Part shown: positions 35,400 through 44,853 of the stretch, one piece after another | Layout: every line of letters begins with the position of its first letter | How positions within the stretch are numbered: position 1 is the stretch's first letter | Assembly: GCA_036378535.1 (NCBI GenBank) | Contig: DASUWH010000029.1 | Span: forward strand, 1-64,000 | DNA length: 64,000 nucleotides | From: Gp1-AA122 sp036378535 | GTDB lineage: Bacteria > Acidobacteriota > Terriglobia > Terriglobales > Acidobacteriaceae | Direction: 5' to 3' | The notes under the pieces: model-generated | Told to the model about the DNA's origin: nothing | What the model saw: only the letters and a program-made list of their open reading frames with translations | Databases searched by the model: none | Program-made: the position numbers and the translations under genes

Positions 35400-38183
35400 A
35401 TGCAATGGCAGGGTGTCGGGGCGACTGGCAAGCCCTTTGTTCTCCCAGAGTGGAATGATACAGAGCGGGAATACCCCCGCCGGGCGTGTGTTCATGAGCT
35501 TTTCGAGGGGCAGGCGCAAACCAATCCTTCCCGCGTCGCGGTAGCGTTTGAGGGCCAGAAGCTCACGTATGGAGAGCTGAATTGCCGAGCCAATCAACTG
35601 GCGCGGTATTTGCGCGAGCGTGGCGTGGGGCCGGATGTTCTGGTCGGTCTGTGCGTCGAACGATCCGTGGATATGGTGGTGGGTTTGTTGGCGATTTTGA
35701 AAGCAGGGGGGGCGTATGTTCCTCTCGATCCCGCCTATCCCAAGGACCGCGTCGCTTACATTATGGAAGACGCGAATTCGCCGGTCCTGATCACGGAGAG
35801 GCGGTTGTTAAGCGCCCTTCCGGAACAACAGGCTGAAATTGTGTTGATCGGGGAAGACTGGGCACGCATCAGTCAAGAAGAATCCAGTAATCTTGGCCAT
35901 GTGGTCGGGTCCAGCAATCTGGCCTATGTGATCTATACCTCCGGTTCGACGGGGAAGCCAAAAGGGGTTCAACTGGAACACCGCAGCGTAGTGAATTTCC
36001 TCTGCAGTATGCAGGCTGAGCCGGGCCTGGAGTCCTCGGATGTGATCGCCGCGGTGACCACGCTCTGCTTCGACATAGCCGGTTTGGAGATTTACCTGCC
36101 CCTCATTACCGGCGCTAGCGTCGTAATCGTAAGCCGGGAAGACGCTTCCGATGGAAAGAGATTACAGGCCCGCATGCGGGAATCGGCAGTGACATTGATG
36201 CAAGCTACGCCGGCCACGTGGCGCCTGCTCCTGGAAAGCGGATGGCCCGGTGATAAGGACTTGAAGATTCTCTGCGGCGGAGAATCCTTTCCCCGGGAGT
36301 TAGCTGAGAAGTTGCTCCCTCATTGCAAGTCTCTCTGGAACATGTATGGCCCTACCGAAACCACCATCTGGTCAGCTGTGCAGCGGGTAGGTCCGGGCAC
36401 GGAAGCTACCGTTCCGATTGGGCGTCCCATTGCCAATACGCAGTTTTACATTGTGGATGAGAATCTGCAGCCAGTCTCCCTCGGGCAGGAGGGCCAACTG
36501 CTCATTGGCGGCGATGGCTTAGCCCGCGGTTATAATAACCGGCCCGATCTGACAAATAACAAATTCATTCCTGATCACTTCCGGGCTGTAGAGGGCGCGC
36601 GCTTGTATCAGACCGGGGATTTAGCTCGCTATCTGCCCGATGGCACGATTTCTTTCCTGGGAAGGATCGATCATCAGGTCAAAATCAGGGGCTATCGCGT
36701 CGAACTAGGCGAAATCGAAGCGGTCTTGTCCACTCACCCGAGCGTCCGCCAGTGTGTAGTGGTAGCTCGCGAACAGGGCGGGGATAAGAAATTGGTCGGG
36801 TACCTGGTACCCGGCGCTGATCAGAAGCCAGTGAGCCGAGTGTTGCGCGAGTTCCTGAAAACGCAATTGCCCGATTACATGATTCCGAGTGCGTTTGTCG
36901 TCATCAGTGCTCTGCCACTGACTCCCAACGGCAAGATCGATCGCGGAGCATTGCCTGCGCCTTCGCGCGAAAATTCCGCCATGGAAGTCGATTTGATCTC
37001 CCCGCGCGATGAGTTAGAGAGGCAATTAGTAGCTATTTGGGAAAGCATTCTCAAGATCAGCCCCATCGGTGTGACCGACAACATTTTCGATTTGGGTGTT
37101 GATTCGGTGCTGGCCGCCGAGTTGTTTGCGCGGATCGAGAAAACGTTAGGAAGGAATCTGCCGCCCGGGCCGCTGTTTCAAGCTCCAACGATCGAATCGC
37201 TCGCTGCCCTATTGCGGCGGAGCGAAACGGCGCAGAAGTGGACGTCGCTGGTCAGCATTCAGCCTCGAGGTTCCAAGGCGCCCCTGTTTTGCGTGCACGG
37301 CGGGGCCGGAACCGTTCTGCTGTTCAACTCCCTGGCGCGGCACCTCGCACCGGAGCGTCCCGTATATGGTTTGCAGGCCCGAGGTCTTTACGGCCGCAAC
37401 TTACCGCACAGCAACGTTAAGGATATGGCTGCGCACTATGTGAAAGAGATGCGCACCTTGCAAGCCCATGGTCCGTACCTGATCGGCGGATGGTGCTTCG
37501 GCGGGGTTGTAGCCTACGAAATGGCGCAGCAGCTTCAAAGCGCGGGCGAACAAGTTGATCTTCTCGTCATGTTCAACGCGCCCAGCGGCCCTGAGCATTA
37601 CGCGATCAGGGCGGATAGCGTACCTCTTGTTACGGAGCCTCCGTCCGCAGAACGCTTGGGGAAACATTGGCAGCAGTTGCGAAGTTTAAAGACAGGCGAG
37701 CGGATCAAGTACATCGGTCGGCGGATTCGAGGCAAAGTGGGCCGCGCGCGGTGGCAGTTGTATCGGAACTTGAGGGGAATCGCGCGGCGCTCGCTTTGCC
37801 GCATTTATATCGCGCTGCGGCTGCCCCTGCCAGACGACATTCGCAACTACTATTTTTTGTATACCAATAAGATCGCGGAAACTCGGTACCGACCGCAGCC
37901 CTATTCCGGCAGCATGCTGATTTTTCGTGACCAGGGTCCGTATCAGGACCACGCTCTGGGCTGGAATCGATTCGTGATCGGCGAAATTGAGTGTTACGAG
38001 GTTCCGGTCGCGGTCAATCACCACCGCGCTTTGATGCAGGAACCTGTGGTGCGCACGGTAGCGGCGCAGATGGAAGAATATCTGGCGCGCAAAAACGGCG
38101 CAGTGTCAAGTTGTGAACCGGCAAATCATGTCGAAATGCTGGTAAGATCAGGGCAGCCTATTGAATCGCATGTTGTCCAATGA
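35400..38183 (+). CDS. NRPS A(Gly)-T-TE lacking a C domain
   Basis: 927 residues starting directly at the C-A linker (L-P-E-W-N-D-T-E-R-E-Y), so no condensation domain is attached. A domain 10-500 with Y-T-S-G-S-T-G-K-P-K-G near 180 and hand-read code D-I-L-Q-L-G-M-I-W-K, a glycine-type code. The carrier is atypical, L-G-V-D-S-V-L-A near 567, instead of G-G-H-S-L. Thioesterase about 615-915: the nucleophile motif is G-G-W-C-F-G-G, Cys699 in place of Ser; the usual acid Asp position reads M-F-N-A-P (Asn), while the distal His is kept in N-H-H-R-A-L-M-Q-E-P. It should load Gly and release the product of the rightward pathway, with condensation supplied in trans by the following two genes. Confidence 0.92.
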   Translation: MQWQGVGATGKPFVLPEWNDTEREYPRRACVHELFEGQAQTNPSRVAVAFEGQKLTYGELNCRANQLARYLRERGVGPDVLVGLCVERSVDMVVGLLAILKAGGAYVPLDPAYPKDRVAYIMEDANSPVLITERRLLSALPEQQAEIVLIGEDWARISQEESSNLGHVVGSSNLAYVIYTSGSTGKPKGVQLEHRSVVNFLCSMQAEPGLESSDVIAAVTTLCFDIAGLEIYLPLITGASVVIVSREDASDGKRLQARMRESAVTLMQATPATWRLLLESGWPGDKDLKILCGGESFPRELAEKLLPHCKSLWNMYGPTETTIWSAVQRVGPGTEATVPIGRPIANTQFYIVDENLQPVSLGQEGQLLIGGDGLARGYNNRPDLTNNKFIPDHFRAVEGARLYQTGDLARYLPDGTISFLGRIDHQVKIRGYRVELGEIEAVLSTHPSVRQCVVVAREQGGDKKLVGYLVPGADQKPVSRVLREFLKTQLPDYMIPSAFVVISALPLTPNGKIDRGALPAPSRENSAMEVDLISPRDELERQLVAIWESILKISPIGVTDNIFDLGVDSVLAAELFARIEKTLGRNLPPGPLFQAPTIESLAALLRRSETAQKWTSLVSIQPRGSKAPLFCVHGGAGTVLLFNSLARHLAPERPVYGLQARGLYGRNLPHSNVKDMAAHYVKEMRTLQAHGPYLIGGWCFGGVVAYEMAQQLQSAGEQVDLLVMFNAPSGPEHYAIRADSVPLVTEPPSAERLGKHWQQLRSLKTGERIKYIGRRIRGKVGRARWQLYRNLRGIARRSLCRIYIALRLPLPDDIRNYYFLYTNKIAETRYRPQPYSGSMLIFRDQGPYQDHALGWNRFVIGEIECYEVPVAVNHHRALMQEPVVRTVAAQMEEYLARKNGAVSSCEPANHVEMLVRSGQPIESHVVQ

Positions 38184-39624
38184 TGTCGGCAAGAGAATTG
38201 AACAGCTCTCTGCCGAAAAAAGGGCTTTGCTCCAGCAGAGGCTTCAACATGCGCAGGCCGCGGATCAGGCTCACAAGATCGTCCGCCGCGCCCCGAACGA
38301 TCCGCGGGTTCTTTCTTTTGGCCAGCAACAACTCTGGCTAGTCGATCAACTTTCTCCCGGAAGTTCCGCCTATAACGTTCCTTATCCGGTCCGCATCCGT
38401 GGGACCCTGAACGGAAGGGCATTGTCTGGCGCGATCAATGCAGTGCTGGGCCGACACGAGGTGCTCCGCACTATGTTTGTAGACCTCAAGGGACAGCCGT
38501 TTCCGGCCGTGCTCAAAAAGTGGTCGGTTGAGTTGCGCGAAATTGATCTACAGCACCTCCCGCCGGAGCAGCGGGGTGGAGAAGTGAAGCGTTTGCTTAA
38601 AGAAGATGCCGCGAGGCCATTCAATCTGGCGCGCGATCCGAAGTTGAGGGCATCTTTATACCGGCTCGGCGAAGAGGAGCATATCTTGCTCCATGTGTCA
38701 CACCACATCTCCTGGGATCTTCGCTCCAAGGTTATCTTCTATGAGGAATTAGGGCCGCTATATCGCGCTTTCTGCGCCGGAACGAATTGCGAGTTGCCCG
38801 AGTTGCCGATCCAGTATGCCGACTTTGCATTATGGCAGCGCCGGTATTTGCAAGGAGAGTTATTGCAGAAACTGGAAAACTACTGGAAGCAGCAACTTTC
38901 GGGAGCAGCTCCAAAACTGGAATTACCCGCCGATCACCCAAGGCCTCCCGTGCAGGGACTGAGGGGAGCGAAGTATCCCATGGCCTTATCGGAAGATGTG
39001 CTCGAGTGTGCGGGGGCACTGGGAGGAAAGCTGGGAGCAACTTTGTACATGGTTTTGTTAGCCGCCTTCAACGCGTTTCTGTTCTCCTACACTTCGCAGG
39101 AAGACATTTCGGTGGGCTCGCCCTTCGCAGGCCGGCGCAAGGAGACGGATGCGATTATCGGCATGTTCATCAACACGCTGGTGCTACGCACCAAGATCTC
39201 CGTCGACCTTAGCTTTGCCGAGTTAGTCCGCCGCGTGCGGGAAACAACGCTAGGAGCGATTGCGCACCAGGACCTGCCTTTCGAAAAGATCGTGGAAGCG
39301 GTACATCCTCCGCGCGATCTCAGCCGCAATGCGCTATTTCAGGTGAATTTCCGCTTACAGAACAGTGCGCCGGCGCAGCTTGAACTGGACGCGCTTGCGA
39401 CCGAATCGCTCGACTTAGTGGATAACGACAGCGCCAAGTTTGATCTCGCGCTGGAACTGCCGTCCTCATCCCAAAGCCGGGGCTATTTCGAATACAACAC
39501 CGATTTGTTTGAGCAGGCCACTATCGTTCGCATGGCCGATCATTTCCATGCTCTGCTGACTTTGTTGCTCGACAACCCGAACACGAAATTGATGAAGCTC
39601 GATCTGATCCGCGGGGTCCACTAA
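38170..39624 (+). CDS. Stand-alone NRPS condensation domain (HHxxWD type)
   Basis: About 484 residues from the ATG at 38170; a TTG at 38161 is an alternative. Either start overlaps the end of the A-T-TE gene by 14-23 bases. Full-length condensation fold: helical N-terminus K-R-I-E-Q-L-S-A-E-K-R-A-L-L, then L-S-F-G-Q-Q-Q-L-W-L-V-D-Q-L, R-H-E-V-L-R-T, H-H-I-S-W-D-L near residue 180 (Gly of HHxxxDG replaced by Leu), Q-D-L-P-F-E-K and Q-V-N-F-R. Catalytic His and the structural Asp remain, so activity is possible. It ends right after the C domain with no A or T attached, so it must work in trans. It shares the Q-V-N-F-R and HHxxW features with the next gene and with the TauD fusion at 28657, forming a distinct subgroup within this locus. 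Confidence 0.9.
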   Translation: MLSNDVGKRIEQLSAEKRALLQQRLQHAQAADQAHKIVRRAPNDPRVLSFGQQQLWLVDQLSPGSSAYNVPYPVRIRGTLNGRALSGAINAVLGRHEVLRTMFVDLKGQPFPAVLKKWSVELREIDLQHLPPEQRGGEVKRLLKEDAARPFNLARDPKLRASLYRLGEEEHILLHVSHHISWDLRSKVIFYEELGPLYRAFCAGTNCELPELPIQYADFALWQRRYLQGELLQKLENYWKQQLSGAAPKLELPADHPRPPVQGLRGAKYPMALSEDVLECAGALGGKLGATLYMVLLAAFNAFLFSYTSQEDISVGSPFAGRRKETDAIIGMFINTLVLRTKISVDLSFAELVRRVRETTLGAIAHQDLPFEKIVEAVHPPRDLSRNALFQVNFRLQNSAPAQLELDALATESLDLVDNDSAKFDLALELPSSSQSRGYFEYNTDLFEQATIVRMADHFHALLTLLLDNPNTKLMKLDLIRGVH

Positions 39625-39631
39625 TCGCGAC

Positions 39632-41071
39632 GTGCCAGAACAACAAGGATCGACACAACTCGCGAAGATAATGGCCGGCGCGCCCAACTACGCGATTCCG
39701 AAACGTGCTCCGGCCGATCCATCACCACTTTCGTATTCGCAGCAACGGCTCTGGTTTCTGGATCAGTTATCTCCCGCGGATCCCACCTACAACATCCCCT
39801 ATGTGATGAACATCGAGGGAGCGTTGCGCGCAGATGCCCTGCAAAATGCCTTGGATGCAGTAGTGGCTCGTCACGAGGTACTCCGCACCGTTTTCAGAAA
39901 CGTGGACGGCATGCCGATACCTGTTGTCCGGGAAAATTGCCGGGTACCGTTGCGGCAGGTGGATCTTACCGAAGTTCCACAAGAGGAGCGGATGGCGCGG
40001 GCCCAGTTGCTGGTGAGGGAGGAAGCCTCGCGTGGCTTTGATCTTGCCCGCGATTGCATGGTTCGCGGCTTGATCATCCGAATGGATCACGAGAAGTACG
40101 TTTTTCTTCACAATTCCCATCACATCGCCTGGGAATTCCGTTCTACCGCTCTCTTCTATTCGGAATTGGGATCGCTGTATGAGGAGTTAGTAAGTGGCCG
40201 GCCAGTGCACCTGCCTGAACTGCCGATCCAATATGCCGATTTTGCGCTTTGGCAGCGGCAATTCCTGCAAGGAGAAATGCTGGAGCGAATGTCTGAATAT
40301 TGGAAGCAGCAACTGACCGGCAGTGCCGGCGATCTCAGCCTGCCTATTGATTTGCCGCGTCCTGCGGTTCAGAGCCGGCGCGGGCGCCGCTACCCGATGA
40401 CATTGAGCACCGAGCTACTGGAGGCCGCAAGAACTCTCAGCCTCAAGAGCGGCGTAACCCCGTTCACGAGCCTGTTTGCCGCCTTCACTGTCTTCCTGCA
40501 TAGCTACAGCGGTCAGGAAGACATTTCGGTGGGTTCTCCGATTGCGCGCCGGCGGCGAGATGAAATCGAGCCGCTGATCGGTTTCTTTGTGAATACGCTG
40601 GTACTGCGTGCTCAGCTTTGCGGCAATCCGACATTTCGAGATCTCCTTGGGCGCTTGAGCCGGGTCATCCTGGGGGCCATCGCTCACGCTGATTTACCTT
40701 TCGATAAGCTCGTCGAGATTCTCCGGCCGCCCAGGAAGTCCGGAGGCATGCCCCTGTTTCAGGTGAATTTCCGAGTGATAAAGGAGCCGGTTCCCGTGCT
40801 GCGATTGAAAGGCCTGCAGGTGTCGGCTCCGGAGTGGGTGGATAATGAAACATCTAAGTTCGATCTTTCACTCGAACTGGTGGCGACGGGTGGCGCGGCA
40901 GGCTTCTTTGAGTACAGCACCGAACGGTTCTCGAGAGAAACCATAGCCCGGATGGCCGTTGACTTCGAAGCCTTGCTCCGGGCTCTGGTGGCCGAACCAG
41001 ATATACCGATAGCGCAATTGAAAAAGGTACGGGACATTCGTGCGCGAGTTCTGGCAAAAGAGGTCCGCTAG
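39632..41071 (+). CDS. Stand-alone NRPS condensation domain (HHxxWE type)
   Basis: 479 residues, GTG start 7 bases after the previous stop. Same architecture as the preceding gene: L-S-Y-S-Q-Q-R-L-W-F-L-D-Q-L, R-H-E-V-L-R-T, and Q-V-N-F-R near residue 375. The catalytic motif is more changed: H-H-I-A-W-E-F, with Glu for the conserved Asp and Phe for Gly. The second His is kept, so it may still catalyse condensation, or it may act as a non-catalytic docking domain. Together with the previous gene it supplies the only two condensation domains of the rightward arm, matching the two peptide bonds needed for three activated residues. Confidence 0.9.
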   Translation: MPEQQGSTQLAKIMAGAPNYAIPKRAPADPSPLSYSQQRLWFLDQLSPADPTYNIPYVMNIEGALRADALQNALDAVVARHEVLRTVFRNVDGMPIPVVRENCRVPLRQVDLTEVPQEERMARAQLLVREEASRGFDLARDCMVRGLIIRMDHEKYVFLHNSHHIAWEFRSTALFYSELGSLYEELVSGRPVHLPELPIQYADFALWQRQFLQGEMLERMSEYWKQQLTGSAGDLSLPIDLPRPAVQSRRGRRYPMTLSTELLEAARTLSLKSGVTPFTSLFAAFTVFLHSYSGQEDISVGSPIARRRRDEIEPLIGFFVNTLVLRAQLCGNPTFRDLLGRLSRVILGAIAHADLPFDKLVEILRPPRKSGGMPLFQVNFRVIKEPVPVLRLKGLQVSAPEWVDNETSKFDLSLELVATGGAAGFFEYSTERFSRETIARMAVDFEALLRALVAEPDIPIAQLKKVRDIRARVLAKEVR

Positions 41072-41074
41072 TCT

Positions 41075-42685
41075 ATGGTGATCTCGTCAATGTGGACTCT
41101 GATCCAGGAAGGCGCCCGGCGGGCTTCGTCGGCGAAGACGGCGATTTTTACGGCCGAAGAGTGCTGCACCTACAATGATCTGATCGGGCGCGCCTCTGGC
41201 ATCGCCGCGACGCTGCATTCGGCGGGAATCGGGCGGGACGATCGCGTCGGCATCTGGATGGACAAAACCCCTGCGTGTGTGCAGGCCATCCTGGGCGTGC
41301 TTGCGGCTGGCGCCGCCTACGTGCCGCTTGACCCGCGAGCGCCCTGGCGCCGGTGCCGAGCTATTGCGCTGGACTGCGGCTTCGCGGCCATCGTTGCCGA
41401 CGAGCCGCGGTTGGGTTCCATGGCTTCTTTCCTCGAGGGCCTGGCGCCACGGCTAGTGTTGCTGGATGGTGCCGGCGATGTGATCGACAAGAGTGAACTA
41501 CCCGCCACGGTCGCGTGGACAAGATTCGAAGACGCAGCTAGCCTGCCCGCTGCGCGCCTGCCGGATCCGGCGCCCGAGGATCTTGCTTACATCCTATATA
41601 CGTCCGGCTCAACCGGGTCGCCGAAAGGTGTGATGCACACACATCGCTCCGGCCTGGCATTCACGCAATGGATACAGCAGAGGTTCGGCATCAGGAGTGA
41701 CGACGTTTTCTCCAGCCACGCGCCATTTCATTTCGATCTCTCTATTTCCGATCTATATGCCTCGTTAGGGTCAGGAGCAAGTGTTCGGCTGATATCGAGT
41801 GTTGAGGGCATGCTTTCGCCCCATCTGGTGAAGCTGATCGGCGAGTGCGGGATCACAGTGTGGTACTCCGTGCCGTCGATTCTGGTCTCGATGCTGGATG
41901 GGGGCGGACTCGAAACCCAGGGTCTGTCGGGCCTCCGCATTCTTTTCTTTGCGGGAGAAGTTTTTCCGACTCCTCAGCTGCGCCGCTTGCGCCGAGCCCT
42001 GCCGAACGTAAATTTGTACAACTTGTTCGGCCCCACCGAGACTAATGTGTGTACCTACTACGAGGTTCCAGCAGTCATTCCAGGAGAGCTGACCGCACCC
42101 ATACCGATCGGGCGTGCGTGCGAGCATATGGAAACTTTTGTTCTCGACGAGAATGGATGCGAGGCGGGGGCCGGAGTCGAAGGCGTTCTTTGGGCCAAAG
42201 GCGGAAACCTGATGAGCGGCTACTGGAATGATGCGGCGCGGACCGCAGCAACCTTGGTCGCGGATCCCCGCCGTGAGCATTCGCGTGCAGGGCTGGTGTA
42301 TTGCACTGGAGATCACGTGAAATTGATGAGTGACGGGAACTATGAGTTCCTCGGGCGCCGCGATCACATGATCAAGACACGCGGTTTCCGGGTGGAGTTG
42401 GGTGAGATCGAAAGCGTTCTGGCATCGCATCCCGGCGTTCTCGAAGCTGTGGCTGTGCCGCTGCCGGATAGGAGCATCGGCAACCGGATTGTAGCCTCAG
42501 TGGTCCCGCGATCGGGAGAAGAACTCGACCAGAACCAGCTCCGCGCTTATTGCAGCCGCTTTCTTTCCACCTACATGGTGCCGGAAGAAATTGAGGTACG
42601 GGCAGCTATGGTGCGGACCTCCACGGGAAAGGCGGACAGGCAGGCCCTGTATGAGGAGTGGCATGCTCGAAACGGCAGCAGATGA
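41075..42685 (+). CDS. Stand-alone adenylation enzyme, PltF-like (proline)
   Basis: 536-residue free-standing A domain with no carrier attached. ATP loop Y-T-S-G-S-T-G-S-P-K-G near residue 175; substrate region F-H-F-D-L-S-I-S-D-L; A5 L-F-G-P-T-E-T-N-V-C-T-Y-Y; A8 G-R-R-D-H-M-I-K-T-R-G-F-R-V-E-L-G; A10 S-T-G-K-A-D-R. My hand-read code is D-L-S-Y-F-A-L-V-C-K. From memory, the prolyl-carrier ligases PltF, RedM and CloN4 use D-L-L-Y-L-A-L-V-C-K, so seven of nine variable positions agree. Predicted reaction: activate L-Pro and load it onto the carrier at 44843, for oxidation by the dehydrogenase at 48600 to a pyrrole-2-carboxyl thioester. It begins 3 bases after the second C domain. Confidence 0.88.
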   Translation: MVISSMWTLIQEGARRASSAKTAIFTAEECCTYNDLIGRASGIAATLHSAGIGRDDRVGIWMDKTPACVQAILGVLAAGAAYVPLDPRAPWRRCRAIALDCGFAAIVADEPRLGSMASFLEGLAPRLVLLDGAGDVIDKSELPATVAWTRFEDAASLPAARLPDPAPEDLAYILYTSGSTGSPKGVMHTHRSGLAFTQWIQQRFGIRSDDVFSSHAPFHFDLSISDLYASLGSGASVRLISSVEGMLSPHLVKLIGECGITVWYSVPSILVSMLDGGGLETQGLSGLRILFFAGEVFPTPQLRRLRRALPNVNLYNLFGPTETNVCTYYEVPAVIPGELTAPIPIGRACEHMETFVLDENGCEAGAGVEGVLWAKGGNLMSGYWNDAARTAATLVADPRREHSRAGLVYCTGDHVKLMSDGNYEFLGRRDHMIKTRGFRVELGEIESVLASHPGVLEAVAVPLPDRSIGNRIVASVVPRSGEELDQNQLRAYCSRFLSTYMVPEEIEVRAAMVRTSTGKADRQALYEEWHARNGSR

Positions 42686-42876
42686 TTCCCCATATGCAAG
42701 GACTTGCACAGCCTAGCTTGGGCTCGGACGTGGAGCTAAGGCACATGTGTTGAATCAGGTACCTACCGCTGTTATGAAACGAGCTATTGGCCTTATTATT
42801 GCTCTCTATTGAACAAAACAGATGACAGGTCTGGGCGGGACAATCCTTATCGCTCTCCCTTGACACACGAAAATCC

Positions 42877-44853
42877 ATGAACCATTTGAGAAGAAGCTAT
42901 TACTGGTCTACGGCTAAGCTGTTGGTGTTGGTGGGATTGCTGTTTGGCGGCTCGGTCGCTTACGGCCAGGGAGTGGGTATCCATGTCAACCTGCGCTCCA
43001 ATTCCAACCCGAATCCTGGAACGAACGTGTACTCGGACGTAGTGGCCGAGGGCAACTATGCCTATGTTTCTTCCTGGCATAACACGGTGGGAGTCTGGAT
43101 CTTTGATGTTTCTAATCCGGATGCGGCGACCCTGGTGTCGAGATTTGCACCCCCAGGAACGAAGAACATGCAAGGCATCGAAGTGCTGAATGGCATCGGG
43201 TATTTCGGCGATGACAATGGACAGGGAGTTTTCATCGTCGATCTTTCAAACCCGCTGTCGCCCAAGCTGATCACCCGGATCACTTCAGCGCAGGGTGGCT
43301 ACAACTACGTGCATGACCTCACGCTGGACGGCAATGGGCATATGTTTGTGCCCAACTATCGCGTTAACGACGACGTTCAAGTCTGGAACGTAAGCAATCC
43401 CGCGGCACCGTCTTTAGAAATGACGCTTACCGGAACCGATAGCCTGTCGGTCCACGACGTGACCGTGAAGAATAATCGCTTGTTCATGGATGGCTGGGGC
43501 GGGGAAGTAGACATCTGGGACATAACCAACCTGGATACGCAGGCGCCCGTACGTCTGGGATCATTTTTCTCGGGGGTGCACACGCAGGACGTTTCGGTGA
43601 CCGATGACGGGAATTACCTGGCATGCCCGCGGGAGCTTGTGAGCAATGGCGATGTCGGCATCTTCAATATTTCTGACCCGGCGAATGTATTCAAGGTGGC
43701 TGATATTACCGAGCCGGGCTGGGGAATTGCCGCGACCAGTCCTTCCACTAGCAAGATCATGGGGAATTATTTGTATGTGGCCTGGTACCAGGCAGGGCTG
43801 CTGATTTTCGACATCAGCGACCCGACGAATCCGATCATGGTCGGCAGCTACGATACCTGGCCTGGTTTCAGTTACGGCGGGACCGGCGGGGGTGATGGCG
43901 ATTGGGGTGTGTGGCCGTTCCTGGGGACGGATCGTGTTCTCATCAGCGATCGCACTAGCGGACTGTATGTTCTCGACACCACGGCTGTGAGTTCGCAGGC
44001 GGCGGTTTACAGTCTCTTTTTCAATCCCAGTTCACTACTGGGATCGACTTCGACAACGGGCACGGCGTATCTGCTGGGCTTGCCGCCAGCGGCCGGGACC
44101 ACAATCAATATGTCAAGCAATAACCCGGCTCTGAATCCGAAAACCGTATTCTTTCCAGCGGGCGCGCACAGCGTGAATTTCAGCCAGGGCACCAGTTCTG
44201 TGGCCAGCAAGACCGTGGTGACGGTCACCGCTTCCGATGGAACCTACAGTGCCTCCACCCCGGTTACGCTGACTCCGCCGCTGCCGACCGCGCTGGCGTT
44301 CTCGCCTCTTTCGGTTCTGGGCGGGCTTAGTACAACGGGCCAGGTAAGCTTGAACGCTCCTGCGGCTGTCGACACGACGGTTGCTTTAAGCATACTGAGC
44401 GGCGGTTCGGCGGTTGCGTCCATGCCCAGTTCGGTTATCGTTCCTGCGGGTTCGACGTCGGCGACCTGGACAATTAATACCAACCAGATGACTGCGTCTA
44501 TGCCGGTAAAGATATCGGCAAGCGCGAATGGCGCCAGCAAGACTGCTTCGTTCACGGTGAAAGCGATCACCCCGTCGAAGGTTACCTTTTCTCCCAACTC
44601 CGTTACGGGAGGAAGCAACACGACAGGAACCGTCATTTTTCCCGAGACATTAGTCCAGAACACTGTGGTGAGCCTTGCCGTGGTCAGCGGATCGGCCGCA
44701 GTGGCCTCGATGCCACCGACGATTACAGTCAATGCGGGCACGGCTAGCGGAACCTTCCCGGTGGGGACAAACCCGGTAGGGAGCACCACGACTGTGAAGA
44801 TTTCTGCGACCGCCAACGGAGGATCGTCGAGCGGTACGTTCAATGTTAACTAA
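42877..44853 (+). CDS. Secreted LVIVD-repeat propeller with three Ig-like repeats
   Basis: 658 residues. Clear signal peptide ending S-V-A-Y-G-Q. Residues about 35-370 contain LVIVD-type blades such as V-W-I-F-D-V-S-N-P, V-F-I-V-D-L-S-N-P, V-Q-V-W-N-V-S-N-P and L-L-I-F-D-I-S-D-P, forming a beta-propeller. Residues about 380-658 hold three tandem Ig-like repeats, each with an F-x-P-x-S-x-x-G-x-x-x-T-x-G start and a P-A-G/N-A-G turn. No catalytic motif. The odd point is its position: between the proline adenylation gene and its presumed carrier gene, with its stop codon 11 bases inside the carrier reading frame. It may be an extracellular binding partner of the product, or a resident gene caught in the operon. 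Confidence 0.85.
   Translation: MNHLRRSYYWSTAKLLVLVGLLFGGSVAYGQGVGIHVNLRSNSNPNPGTNVYSDVVAEGNYAYVSSWHNTVGVWIFDVSNPDAATLVSRFAPPGTKNMQGIEVLNGIGYFGDDNGQGVFIVDLSNPLSPKLITRITSAQGGYNYVHDLTLDGNGHMFVPNYRVNDDVQVWNVSNPAAPSLEMTLTGTDSLSVHDVTVKNNRLFMDGWGGEVDIWDITNLDTQAPVRLGSFFSGVHTQDVSVTDDGNYLACPRELVSNGDVGIFNISDPANVFKVADITEPGWGIAATSPSTSKIMGNYLYVAWYQAGLLIFDISDPTNPIMVGSYDTWPGFSYGGTGGGDGDWGVWPFLGTDRVLISDRTSGLYVLDTTAVSSQAAVYSLFFNPSSLLGSTSTTGTAYLLGLPPAAGTTINMSSNNPALNPKTVFFPAGAHSVNFSQGTSSVASKTVVTVTASDGTYSASTPVTLTPPLPTALAFSPLSVLGGLSTTGQVSLNAPAAVDTTVALSILSGGSAVASMPSSVIVPAGSTSATWTINTNQMTASMPVKISASANGASKTASFTVKAITPSKVTFSPNSVTGGSNTTGTVIFPETLVQNTVVSLAVVSGSAAVASMPPTITVNAGTASGTFPVGTNPVGSTTTVKISATANGGSSSGTFNVN

Noticed and set aside
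38170..41071. Stand-alone HHxxW[D/E] domains as epimerases
   Set aside because: They have C-domain N-termini (L-S-F-G-Q-Q) and lack the N-Y-L-G type epimerase motifs.
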